Assembly (NCBI GenBank): GCA_025354165.1
Contig: JANXNI010000096.1
Coordinates: forward strand, 1-64,000
Direction of reading: 5' to 3'
Origin: Burkholderiales bacterium
GTDB lineage: Bacteria > Pseudomonadota > Gammaproteobacteria > Burkholderiales > Casimicrobiaceae
Length of the DNA stretch: 64,000 nt
The number at the start of each line of letters is the position of its first letter. The stretch's first letter is position 1. Positions 1-7,661 of this stretch are shown here, in pieces. The translations under genes were made by a program, and so were the position numbers. The notes beneath the pieces are model-generated. The model saw only the letters and a program-made list of their open reading frames with translations, made no database searches and was not told where the DNA came from.

Positions 1-107
1 TTGCAGGTTCCGCAAAGCCTGGTCCAACTGCCGGCCACCGAGCGCTTGCGCGGGGTCGCCGTTTGTTGACGAAATTTGGCGATCTGGTTTGGATCGAGCA
101 TAGACAT
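1..107 (-). CDS. N-terminal fragment of an unidentified protein (partial)
   Basis: An open frame on the minus strand begins at ATG 107 and is still open at the window edge, giving only 35 codons. The start reads MSMLDPNQIAKF and is preceded by AGGG at about -8. The fragment is too short to identify. A second in-frame ATG lies two codons downstream. The coding call rests on an uninterrupted frame plus a plausible ribosome binding site. Confidence 0.35.
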   Translation of the reverse strand, partial: MSMLDPNQIAKFRQQTATPRKRSVAGSWTRLCGTC

Positions 108-237
108 CAACACCCTGAGTTACGCGCCCCGCACCTCAATCCTTTGCCCGGTCGCCAAGTCGTGTAAAACTACTTGAGGACGTCCAAAAGACCACTTTAG
201 AGTTGCAGAAAGCGTTGCATTTTCAACGGCCTATATT

Positions 238-660
238 ATGTCTCAAAAGCGAATTCTTTTCCACTCCAACGTCATCAAAAAGCCGCGAAAAGCTGACCAC
301 GGCTTCATCCTGCCACTGATTTTTGTGCTGTTGGCGCTAGGTATTCTGGGCGGACTCTACGGGCTGGTCGTATGGAAGTGGAGTTATTCCGACGGCGAGC
401 GCGCAGGTGTCGTGCAGAAATTCTCGCGCAAAGGCTGGGTCTGCAAAACGTGGGAAGGCGAGCTCAACATGGTGGTTCTCCCTGGTGCGTTGCCAGAAAA
501 GTTCTTTTTCACGGTTTGGGACGAATCCATCGCCAGCGCGATCAACCGTAACGTTGGCAAACGGGTGGCGCTGCATTACACCGAAAAAGTTGGACTGCCA
601 ACGAGCTGCTTCGGAGAAACACGCTACTACGTGCAGAAAGTATCGCCGCTTCCCGAATAA
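238..660 (+). CDS. Hypothetical single-pass membrane protein
   Basis: 140 residues. A basic N-terminus is followed by one hydrophobic segment (about residues 24-47). A soluble domain follows, containing the stretch GERAGVVQKFSRKGWVCKTW. I recall similar small anchored proteins in many Proteobacteria, but no function can be assigned. Two cysteines (in WVCKTW and TSCFG) may pair outside the membrane. The 3' end overlaps the 3' end of kdsB on the other strand by 34 bp, so the two transcripts converge. No clear ribosome binding site precedes ATG 238. Confidence 0.75.
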   Translation: MSQKRILFHSNVIKKPRKADHGFILPLIFVLLALGILGGLYGLVVWKWSYSDGERAGVVQKFSRKGWVCKTWEGELNMVVLPGALPEKFFFTVWDESIASAINRNVGKRVALHYTEKVGLPTSCFGETRYYVQKVSPLPE

Positions 661-1406
661 GCGGCCTTTAGCCGCTCATAGTCCTCCGGAGTGTCAATTC
701 CGGGCGGCAAAGCTTCCTGTACGACCGCCACCGCGATGCGAAAACCATGCGCCAGCGCGCGCAATTGCTCCAGCGCCTCATGCCGCTCTATCGCGGGGAT
801 CGAAAGCTGCGGAAAGCGCCTTAAAAAGCCCGCGCGATAGGCATACAGGCCAATGTGCCGGTATAACGGCAAGCCATCAGGAATCGAATCGATGCCTTCA
901 CGCCATATATCGCGCGCAAAAGGGATGGGTGCACGGCTGAAATACAGCGCTTCCCCCGTTTCGCTCATCACGCATTTCACAACATTCGGATTGGCCACAT
1001 CTGCGACATCGTGAATCGGGTGGCACAACGTAGCAATCGCTGCATTCGGTCTGGCGTCCAGCATGGCTGCGACCTGATCGATCACATTGGCCGGAATCAG
1101 CGGTTCATCACCTTGCACATTCACGATCACGGCATCGTCGGGCAAATTCAGCGCTGCCGCGACCTCGGACAGCCGATCCGTTCCCGTAGGATGATCGTTA
1201 CGCGTCATGACGCAAGCGACGCCGCTGTAGTCGCACGCCGCAGCGATGCGAGCATCGTCCGTCGCAACCAGCACACGCGCGGCATTCGACAGCATTGCCC
1301 GTTCGGCGACGCGCACCACCATCGGCTTTCCATCCAAATCAATGAGCGGTTTGCCGGGGAATCGGGTCGATGCATAACGGGCCGGAACGACGACGATAAA
1401 GCTCAT
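627..1406 (-). CDS. kdsB: 3-deoxy-manno-octulosonate cytidylyltransferase
   Basis: Activates Kdo with CTP to CMP-Kdo in the cytoplasm for lipopolysaccharide inner-core synthesis. The 259-residue product opens with MSFIVVVPARYASTRFPGKP (residues 1-20), the nucleotide-binding signature of the family, and has VQGDEPLI near residues 97-104. An upstream in-frame start (1463) would add 19 residues lying inside the neighbouring gene, so ATG 1406 is preferred. It follows the Trm112-like gene after 4 bp in the usual lpxK-Trm112-kdsB order and is probably cotranscribed with lpxK. Confidence 0.95.
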   Translation of the reverse strand: MSFIVVVPARYASTRFPGKPLIDLDGKPMVVRVAERAMLSNAARVLVATDDARIAAACDYSGVACVMTRNDHPTGTDRLSEVAAALNLPDDAVIVNVQGDEPLIPANVIDQVAAMLDARPNAAIATLCHPIHDVADVANPNVVKCVMSETGEALYFSRAPIPFARDIWREGIDSIPDGLPLYRHIGLYAYRAGFLRRFPQLSIPAIERHEALEQLRALAHGFRIAVAVVQEALPPGIDTPEDYERLKAAYSGSGDTFCT

Positions 1407-1410
1407 CGCA

Positions 1411-1599
1411 TCATGCCAAAGCTTCGGCCTCTTCGGCCGACAAGGGCCTCGCCTCTTCTTCAAGCATCACTGGAATACCTTCGCGAATCGGGTAGGCCAG
1501 ACGCGCTGATCGGGAGATCAACTCCTGATTTTTTTTGTCGTAAATCAGCGGCCCTTTGGTCACGGGGCAGACGAGAATTTCAAGCAGTTTGGGGTCCAT
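1411..1599 (-). CDS. Trm112/YcaR family protein (UPF0434)
   Basis: 62 residues starting [18 protein letters not shown], the usual opening of the bacterial Trm112-like family. Only one cysteine of a zinc-ribbon pair is visible, as in many proteobacterial members, so metal binding is doubtful. The start overlaps the end of lpxK by 20 bp and the stop lies 4 bp before kdsB, which indicates translational coupling in one operon. The molecular role of the bacterial family is not firmly established. Confidence 0.9.
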   Translation of the reverse strand: MDPKLLEILVCPVTKGPLIYDKKNQELISRSARLAYPIREGIPVMLEEEARPLSAEEAEALA

Positions 1600-2659
1600 C
1601 GTTCAATTCTTGCGCATTTCCGACCAGAGACTCGGGCGCAGGGGCGTAAATCGCGCTCGCGTCGCGCACCAGCAGCAATAGTTTGCGTTTGGTTTCCGGA
1701 GCAAAATGCACTGACAGGGGCACCACCCACATGCGTCGATCGGCGAAGCTGCGGCACTTGGCGGCGTCTTTCTCTGTCATCAAAATTGCACGCTCGCCAA
1801 TCGCATCAAAATCCGATGATCGGAAGTTGTAGTGATCAGAAAATCCGAATAGCTGGCCCTGTACGCCCGCGCGTAGCAGCGCGTCGTAGAACTGTCGGGG
1901 GTTGGCGATACCAGCCACAATCGCAGGCCGCGATTGCGCAAACGTCGAAAGCGGTGTTTTGCGACCAGGCTCGATCAGCGCGTAAGCGTCGCCAAGCTTG
2001 CGCCGCACCACATGGTGATTGCCGTCCTTGTAGCCGCCGCTGGGCGTTATCCATGACGGCATCAGCCGCAACGCGCAATCACGGGCACGAGCGCGAGGCT
2101 CACGCAGCGGCCCAGCAGGCATGAGCTTGCCGTTGCCGTAGCGGCGCTCCGAACTAATCACTTCAATCTCAATATCGCGCATCAACGCGTAGTGTTGAAG
2201 GGCGTCGTCGGCGACCAGAATATTGACCTCAGGATGTTGCTCAAGGAGCGCCATCGCGGCGGCGACGCGGTCTGCGCACACGACCACTGGCACACCGAGG
2301 GCGAAGTGCAATAACGGCTCATCGCCTACATCCGACGCAATGGAGCGCACGGTCACGGTTCGCGGCTGCTTGGGGCTCACTGGATAGCCACGGCTGATGA
2401 TGCCAGGCCGGTACCCGGCTTGTTGCAGGCAACGAATAATGGCCTGCACCACCGGCGTTTTTCCAGCGCCGCCGACTACAACATTGCCGACCACGAGTAC
2501 TGGAACACCGGGATGTGAACGCGCCAGAATGCCACGGCTGTAAAGTTCGCGACGAACCGCGATCACCACACCATAAAGCGCGGAGAACGGCGTCAACAAA
2601 GTTGCCAACGGCGTTGCCGCTTTTGCCCACCACGTCTTTTCTAGCAGCGCGGAAAACAT
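1580..2659 (-). CDS. lpxK: Tetraacyldisaccharide 4'-kinase
   Basis: Phosphorylates the 4' position of the lipid A disaccharide at the inner membrane. The 359-residue protein has a hydrophobic N-terminal segment (about 15-36), a Walker A motif GGAGKT (63-68) and the family signature [12 protein letters not shown] near the middle. It lies upstream of the Trm112-like gene and kdsB and downstream of exbB-exbD on the same strand, the arrangement familiar from betaproteobacteria. The gap to exbD is about 50 bp. Confidence 0.95.
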   Translation of the reverse strand: MFSALLEKTWWAKAATPLATLLTPFSALYGVVIAVRRELYSRGILARSHPGVPVLVVGNVVVGGAGKTPVVQAIIRCLQQAGYRPGIISRGYPVSPKQPRTVTVRSIASDVGDEPLLHFALGVPVVVCADRVAAAMALLEQHPEVNILVADDALQHYALMRDIEIEVISSERRYGNGKLMPAGPLREPRARARDCALRLMPSWITPSGGYKDGNHHVVRRKLGDAYALIEPGRKTPLSTFAQSRPAIVAGIANPRQFYDALLRAGVQGQLFGFSDHYNFRSSDFDAIGERAILMTEKDAAKCRSFADRRMWVVPLSVHFAPETKRKLLLLVRDASAIYAPAPESLVGNAQELNDGPQTA

Positions 2660-2710
2660 TGACTGTCTTTTTCGGAGGATGAAAGCGATGTCGCGCAGAC
2701 GCCGGCGCGG

Positions 2711-3157
2711 CTATTTCGCTGGCGCGGTCGGCGTTTGCTGCCCGACGGGCGTCTGGGTAGCGAAAGTAATGTTCGGATACTGTGCCAGCCGCGCGGCTTC
2801 CATCACGTATACGACGTCCTGATGCTTCGCTGACGCATCGGCGTTGATGACGATAACGGGATCAGCGACACCCGCTGCGCCGTCCTTAAGCGCCTGCGCG
2901 AGGGCAGTCACAGTCGTGAACGTGAACACCTGCTTGTTAATCGCGTACTTGCCCGCCGCATCCACGCCGACGTTCACTTCCTTTGGCCGAGTTGTCTGCT
3001 TCTCGGCATCCGCCTCGGGGAGCGAAATTTTCAATTCCGTGAACTTGCTGTACGTTGTCGACGCCATCAAAAAGATAAGCACCACGAGCAGAACGTCGAT
3101 CAACGGGATGAAGTTGATCTCGGGCTCTTCACGGAAGCGACCTCGTCGGAAGTTCAC
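2711..3157 (-). CDS. exbD: ExbD/TolR family biopolymer transporter
   Basis: 148 residues: a short cytoplasmic N-terminus (FRRGRFREEPEINFIPLIDV), one transmembrane helix (about 20-40) with the membrane Asp of PLIDVLLVVLIF, and a periplasmic domain. With ExbB it forms a proton-driven motor that energises outer-membrane transport. Its start overlaps the exbB stop by 4 bp. No tonB or tolA is in the window, so ExbD-type and TolR-type function cannot be told apart; ExbD is favoured because of the lpxK neighbour. Confidence 0.9.
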   Translation of the reverse strand: MNFRRGRFREEPEINFIPLIDVLLVVLIFLMASTTYSKFTELKISLPEADAEKQTTRPKEVNVGVDAAGKYAINKQVFTFTTVTALAQALKDGAAGVADPVIVINADASAKHQDVVYVMEAARLAQYPNITFATQTPVGQQTPTAPAK

Positions 3158-3762
3158 TTCGCTCTATCCCCGTGCAGGATGTCCACCAGACGCGTCGCCT
3201 GCTGCTCCATCTCGATCAACAGCGAATCAACTTTGCCCCGGAAATAACGGTAGAACATCAAGGTCGGCACGGCCACGATAATGCCCATCGCGGTGTTGTA
3301 GAGCGCGACGGAAATCCCGTTCGCAAGCCGCGTCGGATCAACGCCCGCCGAGCCGGTGCTGCCGAAAATTTCGATCATCCCGATGATGGTGCCCAACAGG
3401 CCCATGAGCGGCGCCGCCGCAGAAATGGTGCCGATCGCATTCAGATATTTTTCAAGTCCGTAGCCAACGACGCTACCGGTTTCCTCAATCGCTTCTTTCA
3501 CGACCGGGCGCGGTGCCTTGATATTGGCCAGCCCCGCAGCGAGGATTTGCCCCATCGGCCCTTGGCCTGCGGTCAGATCTACCAGCTCCTGCGTCAAACC
3601 TTTTTTACGGTACTCGGCGATGACTTTGTCGACCAGCCCCGGCGGAATGATTTGCGTGCGCCGCAACGTCCACAATCGCTCAATAATGAGTGCCAAAGCA
3701 ACGACGGATACGATGATGAGCGGCCAGATGGGCCAGCCCGCCGCCTTGATAATGTCCCACAT
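3154..3762 (-). CDS. exbB: MotA/TolQ/ExbB proton channel family protein
   Basis: 202 residues with three transmembrane segments, near residues 9-28, 105-130 and 155-175. The region around GLLGTIIGMIEIF and VALYNTAMGIIVAVP is the proton-channel core of the family. It forms the channel of the ExbBD motor. It is first in the exbB-exbD-lpxK run, so its promoter should lie in the 253-bp gap upstream, which also carries a 120-bp dispersed repeat. Confidence 0.9.
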   Translation of the reverse strand: MWDIIKAAGWPIWPLIIVSVVALALIIERLWTLRRTQIIPPGLVDKVIAEYRKKGLTQELVDLTAGQGPMGQILAAGLANIKAPRPVVKEAIEETGSVVGYGLEKYLNAIGTISAAAPLMGLLGTIIGMIEIFGSTGSAGVDPTRLANGISVALYNTAMGIIVAVPTLMFYRYFRGKVDSLLIEMEQQATRLVDILHGDRAK

Positions 3763-3839
3763 GCAGGAAAGACTCGCGAAGAAGATTTAAAGCACAGTGT
3801 AACTCGCGATTTATGAAGTGGAAGCATCGCGTATCGCAA

Positions 3840-3959
3840 AACAGCTTTTTACTGGAACGCCCACTTCATTGGGGCTGGCAGCCGATATATTGGCTTATCG
3901 ACTTATGCCATTTCTGCCAATATGCCCCCGTATTGCGGTCATTTCAGCACAAAGCTGTT
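3840..3959. repeat. 120-bp palindromic dispersed repeat, copy R1
   Basis: Begins AACAGCTTTT and ends AAAGCTGTT. It aligns without gaps to the five other 120-bp copies in the window. Its centre reads TTATCGACTTAT, a variant of the GTCGAC centre of other copies. The right arm carries TGCCC and GCGGTCATTTCAG at the shared positions. It sits between the end of glnS and the start of exbB. Confidence 0.9.
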
Positions 3960-4015
3960 ATGCATCTAACTTCCCCGTCCGCCGATCAGCCGACCTTCAA
4001 GCGGTCTCGGACACG

Positions 4016-5758
4016 CTACGACGGCTTCCAGCCATCCTTCAACGTCACCGCGCGATTGAACACCAGCGCGCCGGGTTTCGAATCGATGCGATCTGGCGTG
4101 AAATAGCCGTTGCGTTCGAACTGGTAGCTCTCGTCCGCCTTGGCGTTCGCGAGCGACGGTTCGAGCCAGGCGTTGACTGATTTCAACGAATGCGGATTCA
4201 GATAGGTTCGGTAATCGCCTTCGCCCGAATCCGGGTTTTCGACGTTAAACAAGCGGTCATAGAGGCGCACTTCCGCCTGAATCCCGTCCACCTTGCTGAC
4301 CCAGTGAATCGCGCCCTTCACGTTGCGACCGCCGGTGCCGCTCTTGGTCGCGGCATCGTACGTCGCGAAGATCGTGGTGACGTTGCCTGCGGCGTCCTTC
4401 TCAATGCGCTCACATTTGATGATGAAGGCGTGACGCAAGCGCACCTCGGTGCCGGGTGCCAGACGGAAGAATCCTTTGACCGGGTTCTCCATGAAATCTT
4501 CGCGCTCGATGAACACTTCGCGTGCAAATTTAAAGTTGCGACGACCGCCGTTGTCATCATGGGGATTGACCGGGGCGGAGCAATCTTCGGTTTGACCGTC
4601 GGGATAGTTTTCGATCATCACGCGAACCGGGTCGAGCACCGCCATCGCCCGCCGGGCCGTGGCGTCAAGGTCATCACGCAACGCGCGCTCAAGATCGGCC
4701 ATGTCAATCCACTGATGCGCCTTCGACACCCCTGCGCGCTCGGCAAACAGCCGAATCGATCCCGGCGTGAAGCCGCGCCGACGCAGGCCCGCCAGCGTCA
4801 TCATGCGCGGGTCGTCCCAACCGCTAACGAGGCCGGTTTCAACCAGCTCCAGCAGCTTCCGTTTACTCATCACGGTGTAGCTCAAATTCAGCCGTGAAAA
4901 CTCGATTTGTTGCGGGCTCGGCGCGGGCAGTTTGCCGGTTTCAACGAGACGTTCCAGCACCCAGTCATAGAGCGGGCGATGCGCTTCAAATTCGAGCGTG
5001 CACAGGGAATGCGTGATGCGCTCGATGGCGTCGCTGATGCAATGCGTGTAGTCGTACATCGGATACACGCACCAAGCGTCGCCGGTGCGATGGTGTTCGG
5101 CGTGACGAATGCGATAAATCGCCGGGTCGCGCAGATTGATGTTGGGCGAGCCCATGTCCATCTTCAGGCGCAGAATGTGCGCTCCGTCGGCATGCAGCCC
5201 ACGCTTCATCTCATCGAACAGGCGCAGGTTTTCTTCGCTGCTGCGATCACGGAACGGCGAATTCTTTCCGGGCTCGACCAGCGTGCCACGATTGGCGCGA
5301 ATTTCATCGGCTGACTGGCTATCGACGTAGGCCAGACCGCGCTCAATGAAGTGCTGTGCGAATTCGTAGAGTTTGCCGAAATAGTCACTCGCGTAATAAA
5401 GATTTTCCGTAAACGAAAAGCCCAGCCACTCGACCATTTCCTTGATCGACTCTTCGTATTCAACGTCTTCTTTCACCGGATTGGTGTCGTCGAACCGCAA
5501 ATGACAAACGCCCGCATAGTCCTTTGCCAGGCCGAAGTTCAGGCAAATTGATTTGGCGTGACCGATGTGCAGATAACCGTTCGGCTCTGGTGGAAAGCGG
5601 GTAACGACTTTGCGGTTGTGTTTGCCGCTCAACTGGTCGGCATCGATGATCTGTCGAATGAAGTTCGAGGGTAATTTGTGTTCACCTTTGCCATCAACTG
5701 CCGTTTTCTTTACTTCAGTTTTAGCGTCGGTGGCTGCGCCCTGGGTCACGGAACTCAT
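4016..5758 (-). CDS. glnS: Glutaminyl-tRNA synthetase
   Basis: Charges tRNA-Gln with glutamine in the cytoplasm. The 580-residue class I synthetase has the HIGH motif in PEPNGYLHIGHAKS (HIGH at 64-67) and a KMSKS-type motif VMSKRK near residue 300. The C-terminal beta-barrel anticodon-binding region is complete. An N-terminal extension of about 30 polar residues precedes the conserved core. It is transcribed divergently from xseA across a 354-bp spacer and is probably monocistronic. Confidence 0.97.
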   Translation of the reverse strand: MSSVTQGAATDAKTEVKKTAVDGKGEHKLPSNFIRQIIDADQLSGKHNRKVVTRFPPEPNGYLHIGHAKSICLNFGLAKDYAGVCHLRFDDTNPVKEDVEYEESIKEMVEWLGFSFTENLYYASDYFGKLYEFAQHFIERGLAYVDSQSADEIRANRGTLVEPGKNSPFRDRSSEENLRLFDEMKRGLHADGAHILRLKMDMGSPNINLRDPAIYRIRHAEHHRTGDAWCVYPMYDYTHCISDAIERITHSLCTLEFEAHRPLYDWVLERLVETGKLPAPSPQQIEFSRLNLSYTVMSKRKLLELVETGLVSGWDDPRMMTLAGLRRRGFTPGSIRLFAERAGVSKAHQWIDMADLERALRDDLDATARRAMAVLDPVRVMIENYPDGQTEDCSAPVNPHDDNGGRRNFKFAREVFIEREDFMENPVKGFFRLAPGTEVRLRHAFIIKCERIEKDAAGNVTTIFATYDAATKSGTGGRNVKGAIHWVSKVDGIQAEVRLYDRLFNVENPDSGEGDYRTYLNPHSLKSVNAWLEPSLANAKADESYQFERNGYFTPDRIDSKPGALVFNRAVTLKDGWKPS

Positions 5759-6112
5759 TCGGGGTTCGACAATATCTATTTGTGCGGTTGCACATTGTAA
5801 CGATGCGCTTTTCTGCGCTCCAACGCACGTGCAGCAACACTTTGCAAATCAATATACGGGCCAACGCCACGTGCGGCACGTCTTTCACAAGCGAGAAAGT
5901 TGCCCACACTGATTGTGGATAACTCACCTGATAACTTCCCCGACGGCGCTCAAACCCGCATGCAATCGTGATGCGCTCTTGTGCTCGCTGACTGGACTAC
6001 AAAAAAGTAAACTCGATCAAGCACTTGCACCATTTTCTGCGCGTTTGCTGCCGATGACAACGGTCTTTCGCCAAGACAATTCTTAACCACACTTTTAGCC
6101 GCGAAAAAAATT
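5759..6112. other. glnS/xseA divergent intergenic region
   Basis: 354 bp without a convincing gene, presumably holding promoters for glnS (leftward) and xseA (rightward). The only notable site is a perfect DnaA-box match, TTATCCACA on the minus strand at 5914-5922. A weaker TTGCCCACA lies at 5900-5908 on the plus strand. One perfect box is not evidence for an origin. Several short inverted repeats are present, but none resembles a known RNA. Confidence 0.4.
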
Positions 6113-7471
6113 ATGTCTTGGACAGATAGCGCCGAAAACCTGAACACTGGCAGCAGCGAGCTGATTTCAGTCACGACGTTGCTGCAACGCGCAAAGTCAG
6201 CGCTGGAGCGGGCCTTGCCGCTGTGCTGGGTGACTGGCGAAATTTCCGGATTCAAACGCGCGGCGTCGGGCCATTGCTATTTCGATTTGAAGGACGACGC
6301 GGCGCAGATCGCCTGTGTGCTCTATCGCAATCGCGCGGCGCTGGTGGGATTTGAATTGAAAGACGGTGCGCAGGTGGAGCTGCGTCTGCGTCCTTCGATT
6401 TACGAACCGCGCGGCAGCTTGCAGTTTGCGGTCGAACAGGCGCGGCTCGCGGGCGTAGGGCGTTTGTACGAAGCGTTCTTGCGCTTGAAGGCGAAGCTGG
6501 AAGCAGAAGGCTTGTTTTCTGATGATTTGAAGCGTGAGCTACCCGCCTTCCCCAAGCGCATCGGCCTGATCACCTCGACGCAGGCGGCTGCGCTCGCCGA
6601 CATGCTGCGCGTGTTACGCGACCGCTGGCCGCTCGCTGGGGTGATCGTCTACCCAGCGACGGTGCAAGGCGCAAACGCACCGCGCGAATTGCTGTCCGCG
6701 CTCAACGCCGCCAACAAGCGCGCCGAATGCGACGTGCTCATCATCGGGCGCGGCGGTGGCAGCATCGAGGATCTATGGGCATTCAACGATGAAGCGCTGA
6801 CGCGAGCCGTGGCCGCATCCACGATTCCGATTGTGAGCGCAGTGGGGCACGAAACCGACTTTTCGCTGTGTGATTTTGCAGCCGACGTGCGCGCACCCAC
6901 GCCCACCGCGGCCGCCGCGCTGGTTTCCCCAGCGCGCGAGAGCCTGATGAATCACGTGTCCGCGCTTGAAGACGTTATCGCCGGTGCCGTACGGCGGTTG
7001 CTTGATCGATTCTGCGAGCGACTGGATCGCACAACGGATCGTCTGCTCGGCAGTCGCGCCTTGCTCGCGCCGTGGCGTGAGGCATTGCTGCGCAAGCAGT
7101 CCCGACTGCAGCGCGCATTCATGTCATTACAACCCGCGCAGCGCAGTCGTTTGACTGGATTGCAACAACGACTCATGCTGTCGTTGCAGCAATCGAGGGC
7201 ATCACAGGCGCGGGTGACGCGTTTGCAGCCGCGACTTGAGGCGGCGATTGCGGAGCACATCAATGATCAGCGCGTGCGCCTGCAAACCGCCGCCCAAGCA
7301 CTGCAGTTGCTTAACCCACAAAACGTGCTGGACCGTGGCTACGCGGTGGTGTTTGACCAATTGGGAAGCCTCGTTACCGACGTGGCGAATGTGACCAGGG
7401 GTTCAGCGCTGCGCATCCGCGTTCAGCGCGGCGAGATTGTGGCGGCAGTTACGGAGACGCGTAGCGACTGA
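6113..7471 (+). CDS. xseA: Exodeoxyribonuclease VII large subunit
   Basis: Catalytic subunit of the ATP-independent nuclease that degrades single-stranded DNA to oligonucleotides. The 452-residue protein has an N-terminal OB fold (about 15-110, including VTGEISGFKRAASGHCYFDL), the catalytic core with IGRGGGSIEDLWAFNDE and VGHETDFSLCDFAADVRAPT, and a long alpha-helical C-terminus. The small subunit gene xseB is not adjacent. Confidence 0.97.
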   Translation: MSWTDSAENLNTGSSELISVTTLLQRAKSALERALPLCWVTGEISGFKRAASGHCYFDLKDDAAQIACVLYRNRAALVGFELKDGAQVELRLRPSIYEPRGSLQFAVEQARLAGVGRLYEAFLRLKAKLEAEGLFSDDLKRELPAFPKRIGLITSTQAAALADMLRVLRDRWPLAGVIVYPATVQGANAPRELLSALNAANKRAECDVLIIGRGGGSIEDLWAFNDEALTRAVAASTIPIVSAVGHETDFSLCDFAADVRAPTPTAAAALVSPARESLMNHVSALEDVIAGAVRRLLDRFCERLDRTTDRLLGSRALLAPWREALLRKQSRLQRAFMSLQPAQRSRLTGLQQRLMLSLQQSRASQARVTRLQPRLEAAIAEHINDQRVRLQTAAQALQLLNPQNVLDRGYAVVFDQLGSLVTDVANVTRGSALRIRVQRGEIVAAVTETRSD

Positions 7472-7661
7472 CTTGCACTGGTTGCCGTGTTTTTAGAAGT
7501 CTTGCGCACCAAAATATCGCGCAATTCGAGCATTTTTCGCGGCATCTGTATGTTTTTATTGAAGCTTTCGCGAAATGGGTCAATCGTTCAAGAAACGCTT
7601 TGCATCAACATGCCAATGACATAACATCGTCGATGATGCGTCCGTTTTGGGAAGAATCTTG

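Noticed and set aside
407-940. Plus-strand open frame of 177 codons
   Set aside because: It crosses from the hypothetical gene into antisense of kdsB; composition is Arg/Ser/Pro-rich shadow sequence with no RBS.
3172-3816. Plus-strand open frame opposite exbB
   Set aside because: Antisense to a clear MotA/TolQ/ExbB gene and rich in His/Arg/Gln, typical of a shadow frame.
5914-5922. Perfect DnaA box as a replication origin signal
   Set aside because: Only one perfect box, no cluster, no dnaA/dnaN or AT-rich unwinding region nearby; a 9-bp match occurs by chance.
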